Below the pieces are notes generated by a model. The model was given only the letters and a program-made list of their open reading frames with translations. It ran no database searches and had not been told where the DNA came from. The position numbers and the translations under genes are program-made. 64,000 bases of DNA from Colletotrichum lupini (Eukaryota; Ascomycota; Sordariomycetes; Glomerellales; Glomerellaceae). Every line of letters starts with the position of its first letter. Position 1 is the stretch's first letter. The DNA is taken from NCBI RefSeq assembly GCF_023278565.1, contig NC_064673.1:4081445-4145444 (forward strand), given 5' to 3'. Below are positions 58,191 to 64,000 of the stretch, one piece after another.

Positions 58191-58849
58191 TTAACTTATA
58201 AAAATAATAGCCTAACGCGACATAACGCGATTCTAATCGATTAAACTTAAAAGTAATTAAACTTAAAATAAAAGATAAATAGAACATAAGTTATAGAAAG
58301 CACCTGCTATTAAGAAGACTTTAAAGACTATAAAAAGTGTTTTACTAAAACATCACGACGTATGTTTTATTTAGGTTATTACGGGCGTTATAATACGTAA
58401 AAAGTAGTTATTGTTTTTTAGAAATTAAAAATAAGAGCGAGGTACGCGTTACGATAAAAGACGCTAGCGAGTATAGATCTTAGTAATTATATTATTAGTA
58501 TTACGTAAGATATAGTCGGGCTACGGGAGAGTAGTTATAACTACGTTTTATTAAATTAGAAGGCCCCTTTAACTACGATATTACATTTCCCTTAAGAGGA
58601 TAAATCGTCTAAAGCAACTCCCCCCTTCTTAACGTAAATAAGAATATATATAAAGCTAAATAGTCTTATAACCCCGACACCCTTCTTAGCTATTATATAT
58701 AAATAGGATAAAATATAATCAAGTTAATTAATACAGTTATAATAACAATAAACTTATAAACATAGTATTAGATATTTTAAAACAAAACCTCACAAATGTC
58801 TCATTTACTAAATACTAATCATAAGAATTAGCTAAAATATCAAAAAGTT
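58191..58849. other. Spacer between the two palindrome arrays
   Basis: About 660 bp of AT-rich DNA without the palindromic unit. It contains CACGACGTATG and GGCGTTATAATACG-type unique sequence. No gene or RNA was recognised. Confidence 0.4.
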
Positions 58850-59545
58850 AAGGTTAGTAAGTAGTAACCGAAAGAATTAGGTAAAATCTCGAAGTTCTTT
58901 TAGTCGTTAAGTAGTAACTAAAGGGTTTGAGCAAATTCATAACATTCTTTCGTCCGTCAAGTAGGTAAATTCTAAAAAACGTTTCGGCCGTCAAGTAGTA
59001 TACGAAAGAATTAGGCAAAATCTTAGTAATTCTTTCGTTCGCTATATAGTATACGAAAGAATTAACTAAAATACTAAAATTCTTTCGTTCGCCATGTGGT
59101 ATACGAAAGAATTAGGCAAAATACTAAAATTCTTTTGTTTACTATATAGTATACGAAAGAATTGGGCAAAATCTTAGTAATTCTTTCGTTTACTATATAA
59201 TAAACGAAAGAATTGACCAAAATCTAGAATTAACTAAAATCTTAAATTAACCAAAATCTTAAAATTCTTTTGTTCGCTATATCGTAAACAAAAGAATTAA
59301 CTAAAATCTTAAATTAACCAAAATCTTAAATTAACTAAAATCTTGAATTAACCAAAATCTTGAATTAACTAAAATTTTGAATTAACTAAAATTTTAAAAT
59401 TCTTTCGTTCGCTATATAATAAATAAAAGAATCGAGTACTTATAAATTCTTTTATACGCCTAGTCGCGAACGAAAGAATTAACTAAAATCTTAAGTTAAC
59501 TAAAATCTTAAAATTCTTTCGTTCGCTATATCGTAAACGAAAAAT
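58850..59545. repeat. Palindrome array 2
   Basis: Same arms and AACTAAAATCTTAA spacers as array 1, but centres are mainly GCTATATAGTATAC or GCTATATCGTAAAC. Around 59280-59390 the spacer itself is tandemly repeated (about six copies of a 14-15 bp word). It ends with CGTAAACGAAAAATAAG, and 20 bp later the single 27-bp unit follows. Confidence 0.85.
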
Positions 59546-59564
59546 AAGATAGTATACCCCCTTT

Positions 59565-59591
59565 ATTATTACTATACTACCGTGACTACTT
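59565..59591 (+). repeat. Isolated copy of the 27-bp unit
   Basis: ATTATTACTATACTACCGTG then ACTACTT, same orientation and phase as the 56925-57032 units. Together they bracket the palindrome region. Confidence 0.75.
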
Positions 59592-62500
59592 AATATTATC
59601 TTACGATAAAAGAGTCCTTTTTTTTTTTAATAACAGAACTTCAATTACCTTATAGTAAATAACTAAAATAAGGAAGGATCTTATAAACTCTATAAGAATT
59701 TTCGTATAATAGAGGTTAGCCCTGATAGTATTTATATAGTAGCCGATATATCTTACCTAAACTATCTATCGTATTGTTTAGGACCTCTAAATACGTAAAT
59801 AGATTCGCTACTACATTTTTATAATTTATTTATTAATTACGCTCTTACCTAAGCTAACTAAGAAAAGGGCGAATTAAGTCTTAGGGGAGTCTAGCCGCGT
59901 TATTAAGTCTCTTAGTATACGTCTCGATAATAATAGTAATTCTATAATAACGTACTTCTTCGTATCGTCTCCGTATTATTCTAGTATTTAACGATCTTTT
60001 AGTATTAAAAGATATTAAGCGTCTAGGGTTCTTTCTATTTAGGCTAGTATCTACGACGCTCTTCTATAAATAATATAAAATCTAGCTTCGGTAGTTCTTA
60101 ATAGACTTACTACTCTAAGTAAAACTTTATAAATTAGAAACGTAGAACGAGAGTTCGTTTAGGTTCTACGACGCCTAATCCGTTAAAACCGTTATATAAA
60201 TATAGTCGTAGTAATTCCTACGCATATCGTAGTTAATATTAAAGCTTATAATAAAATCGATTGAAGTATTTATAAGTCTCTATTTTATAAATATAAACTA
60301 ATCTCGGGCTCGGTTATATAAATGGCTAGCGGATATACGCACGAGCGGGTATAACTTTCTTTTATTATCTAGGTCTCTTACTACCGGTTTTAAGAATATA
60401 GAGGCGGAAATAATCGTATTTATTATAGTTTAAACCTTATTATAAATAAGACGCGCCGCTAAGTAAGTAGCTATAGTACCGTTAAGGTCGTTTATAATAC
60501 TTATAATCCCGAGGGTATATAGCTCGGTTAATAGGTTATATATACTAATACTACTTATTGCGCACTTAAGCTATTTAACTTAAACTTTTATCGACTATTC
60601 GGTATTAACTATAGTAAGGTCGTTATTTATTTTAATATTAGAAGTAGGGCTATTTCTCTCGATTAGCGCATTTAATATTTTTTACGAGATTAATTACTCT
60701 CGACCTACTTACCTATTTACTATACCTCTTTAATAGTAGCTTACGAGGCGTACTAGACGTGAATTAGATACTTAGCAAGAGCGTTAAAGAATCGACGATA
60801 AGTAGTACTATTTAATTGTATAAAACGGTCGGGATGCGACTTATAATCTTAGTAAGGGTCTTATAAGATATTTAGCGTCGGTTAAGTTTAATAGTCGGTG
60901 GGATTCGTGCGATCGGGACGAGTAAATTAGGACGTTTCGGCTACGTTATTATATTAATAGTATATTAACTACGTTCTTATCGACGGTCTATTCTTATCCG
61001 AGTCCTCATAACGGTTTAGCTTTTATAAAAGATAACTATTATAAGTACTCTATAAATAATCATATAGTTCATATATTTCTTTCTACCCGAGTAGTATTAT
61101 AAATACTAATACTTTATCCTAACGTTATCGTCCTTATATATTACGTCCTATTTTCCTAACGAAGATAATACTAATATACTATTATAAAGGCGTTAGTATA
61201 CGGCGCAACTCGTTCTCTTTTTAAAAAAATAACGGCGTTACTAAGACGCGAGGATATCGATTTCTCGAATACTAAACAGACTTTATAATTATATTATCTT
61301 ACCTAGCCGAACCTCTTTATAAGAAGGCCCATATCTCCCGTTTATATTTCCTATTTATTAGCGTTCATACCCGCATCGTTACTACTATTATTATACTCTA
61401 ACCTTTTTATATATTTAGCTCTTTTACGCACGGTCTTTTATAATACTAAATAGACGTCCCCGTAAATAACCTAAGAAAATCTTAGTTAGATAGTAGGGGC
61501 CTGGACTTAAAGTTTATTAATAATATAAATATTATACCGGCGTATACGAGGCCGTGTTATTAAAAAATAACCCGAAAGGCCCGGCGATTATTATAAACTA
61601 GGAGAATAACGAACGGCTTTATCTCCGCGTCCTTAAAAAGAACTAGTCCGAGGAGGCGATAGACTAACTATAAATACGTCTAAAACGGGGTCTAATAACT
61701 ATTGACTACCCTTATATTATTTAGAGCTCGACGTTTTATTATAACGGCTACGTAGGCTCGAGGTAGAAGAGGGTAATTACTATATCCCCCGAGGACCGGC
61801 GCTTAATAATTATAAAATATTTAGACCCCGCGACGTTAAATAAAAAGCTAATATATAACTACGTATCCTAGGGGTTTAGTATTACTAACGACGTATAGGG
61901 CTTTTAAGAGAGTAAGACGAGTCTCGTCGTAGTTATTACCTTATTCCTATTAGTCTTCTCTAAGTTAGTAATTATTTTAAAAAAATATCTTTATTTACCC
62001 TAAGCTCTACGGGTTACTTAAGATATATATTAAGCTATTTAGTCGGTCGTAGTTTCGTTTTAGCTTCGTACTTAGATATAGTTAAGGATATAGCGGGTCG
62101 TTTACTAGGCGTTCTCTTTAAGCTTCGGGCCTAAATATCGTTTAAAAAGAATTACGATTCTTAAATATAGACTTATATAAGGGGAGTAGTCCCTTACGAA
62201 GGTAAAACTTTAGCTACTCGGCCTAAGAATAACTCGTATTTTAATATAACCGTATACGTCCTTCCCTTAGTAAACGTATTTATATATAAACCTTATTACC
62301 CCCTCGCTAATCCCGAATCGCCCTATGCCCGCTCGTATCGCCTTAGTAATTTAGCTTTTTAAATAGAACATTCTAAAAAACGTATTATTATTAGGGGGAT
62401 ATAGCTTTATAAATTAGCGTTAATAATAACGAGAGCTCGAGCTTAAGCTCCGCTCTTAATATAAAAAGATATTATAAAAGGACGCAAAAGTCTATAATAG

Positions 62501-63082
62501 GGGTTATAATACCTTAGTAAACGAGGTAAACGGTAAATAATCCTTTATTTTAACTTTCGAAGCCGGGGTTAGTAAAACATACGTAGTTAGTCCTAGTTTA
62601 TTAATATTCTTATTTTAGAGCCGACTCGATTTAGTAAATAAGGGCGACGTATTTATAAAGATAGGAGCCCGTTTTAGTATCCTTATTATGGGGATAACTA
62701 GGTTAAGAAATAAGCCGCCCTTAGCTCGCTTATTTATTTTAGAACTATACTTCATAACCTCGACGTCCGCAAATACGGGCTCTAGGACGCCGTTTATAAA
62801 AAATAAAAAATACCGTTATATACTATAAGTAACGATAAGAATTAAATACGAGAACGTACGTACGCTTATACCTTATTACGAGTCGAGGTTAAAGCGATAA
62901 TACTACCGTTACGGGATTACTTAATACTGTTAGTCTTAACCCCGAAGAAGATTAATAAATAACTAACTATAGACGTTCTCGCTCGTACCTCTTATCTTAT
63001 ATAATAGACATCTACTCTTAAATACTCTACCTCCTCTATATTACTCTATATTGCACTTTTTAACGTTATTATAGCTTTATTA
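59592..63082. other. RIP-mutated subtelomeric DNA with decayed coding segments
   Basis: AT-rich and depleted of CpA. Coding-like stretches with only TAG/TAA stops can be read, for instance forward at 61536-61900 (VYEAVLLKNNPKGPAIIIN and ISPEDRRLIIIKYLDPATLN) and reverse around 60250-60680 (SISIYNLLTELYTLGIISII). I could not identify them; subtelomeric RecQ-like helicase genes or transposons are candidates. Confidence 0.4.
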
Positions 63083-63926
63083 TTATTTAACGCCCAAAAT
63101 ACCTAATAGCGCCTACCGTTTAACCCTTAGGATGCCCTCGATCTCGGTATTAAGGACCCTAATATAATTATAACCCCGGAGTTTAAGAGAATAGTTAAAG
63201 TAGCTTACTACCGTACTATGATTTATTATTATACTAATATAATGCGATCTAGTATTAGATTCCCGTCGGCTTAGTAAATTAATCTCGTACGCGACTTTTT
63301 TTTAAACGGTAGTAATATATAGCGGTCATATAACGAAGAGTATACTAAACGGACGTACCCGTTTTACCCTAATTTAAACGTTAGTAACCCCGACGTTTTT
63401 AATTTAAACGTCTATCTAAACGTTAACGAGCCTAGGACGCGAGGCTATATTCCTACCCCTATTTACTTAATACTCGATTCCGAGCTTAACCCGATAGCCT
63501 AGTACCTCCCCGAGGGTAGCTAACGGAACCTTATTAATACTAACGCACCCGGCCCCGCCTCGGGCCTAGCCCCGAGCCTCTAGATTAGATTAGTTAATAA
63601 GCGGGTGCGCTAACTATATAGGGCCCTAAGAACGAGTACGAACCCGTATAATATTAAGGACGACACGCCTCTAGCCCAAAGGCCTCGTTTAGTAAGCCCA
63701 GGACGCGCTAGTAACCTAATTAAACTTAATAATAACGATATCCTTAATAACCCCGAGGCTATTATTAAAATAGACGAGCTTAGATACTATACGAGGAGGG
63801 TAATATATATTTATAAGGACCTTAGTACCTTTATTAAGTAGCCTACCCGCGCTATAGCTATCCCTATAGACCTACGACCCGTCATCCTTACTAAGTTTAT
63901 TACTACTACAAGCTTTATTAAACACG
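63083..63926 (+). pseudogene. RIP-mutated reading frame abutting the telomere
   Basis: About 280 codons in one forward frame whose only interruptions are TAA/TAG, never TGA, as expected if Trp and Gln codons were hit by RIP. Readable blocks include DALDLGIKDPNIIITPEFKR, VKVAYYRTMIYYYTNIM, SYNEEYTKRTYPFYPNLNV, NVNEPRTRGYIPTPIYLIL and DELRYYTRRVIYIYKDLSTF. There is no stop before the TTAGGG repeats, which continue the frame. The family is not recognised. It may be the broken end of a longer subtelomeric gene. Confidence 0.5.
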
Positions 63927-64000
63927 TTAGGGTTAGGGTTAGGGTTAGGGTTAGGGTTAGGGTTAGGGTTAGGGTTAGGGTTAGGGTTAGGGTTAGGGTA
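63927..64000 (+). repeat. Telomere, (TTAGGG)12
   Basis: Twelve perfect TTAGGG hexamers from 63927 to 63998 on the plus strand, then TA. The G-rich strand runs 5' to 3' towards the end of the window, as required for a right-hand chromosome end. Confidence 0.98.

Noticed and set aside
57230..59545. CRISPR-like repeat array
   Set aside because: The spacers are themselves repeated and the host is a eukaryote; this is a palindrome satellite.

Overview
The window is the right-hand end of a filamentous ascomycete (Pezizomycotina) chromosome. It finishes in twelve TTAGGG repeats (63927 to the end). Intact genes have short 49-73 nt introns with CTAAC/CTGAC-type branch sites. Two long stretches (about 1976-15750 and 35940-50880), plus the last 7 kb, are AT-rich and almost stripped of CpA/TpG, while CpG, CpC and CpT survive. 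That is the signature of repeat-induced point mutation (RIP). The exact species cannot be read from the sequence; Sordariomycetes is an inference.

Layout. 1-1426 (-): C-terminally cut tubulin-tyrosine-ligase-like gene with an apparent one-base frameshift. 1976-15727: RIP-mutated transposon nest, with a Ty1/copia element between two ~200 bp LTRs, interrupted by a Mutator-like (MULE) element with ~53 bp terminal inverted repeats, and next to a second, truncated copia copy. 16153-33129: normal-composition gene island. It holds a small Kex2-type secreted 8-Cys protein, an Fnx1/Vba-like DHA2 MFS transporter, a CCHC zinc-knuckle protein, a 584-aa disordered nuclear-type protein, an HDDC2-type HD-domain deoxynucleotidase, a Gfo/Idh/MocA oxidoreductase divergent from a secreted GH43 glycosidase (one-base frameshift), and a 4-Cys secreted protein.

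35451-44948 is the most informative part. An undamaged 5' fragment of a 2-oxoglutarate/Fe(II) oxygenase stops at an AT-rich hAT-like element. On the far side lie RIP-killed remains of three genes: the 3' part of a second oxygenase copy (both iron-binding His changed to Tyr), a Zn2Cys6 transcription factor (four of six zinc Cys changed to Tyr) and an MFS sugar-type transporter. I read this as the fossil of a duplicated accessory gene cluster. 46031-50880 is unclassified RIP-mutated repeat DNA. 50881-56520 is a non-RIP island with one supported gene, a 239-aa protein made of two divergent copies of one ~95-aa unit.

56520-64000 is subtelomere: a GC hairpin, a poly-C run, a 27-bp tandem repeat, a 2.3-kb region of dozens of short palindromes, degenerate RIP-mutated coding DNA, and a RIP-mutated reading frame that runs directly into the telomere repeats. 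Two one-base indels at A-runs in otherwise intact conserved genes look like long-read consensus errors, although true mutation is possible.
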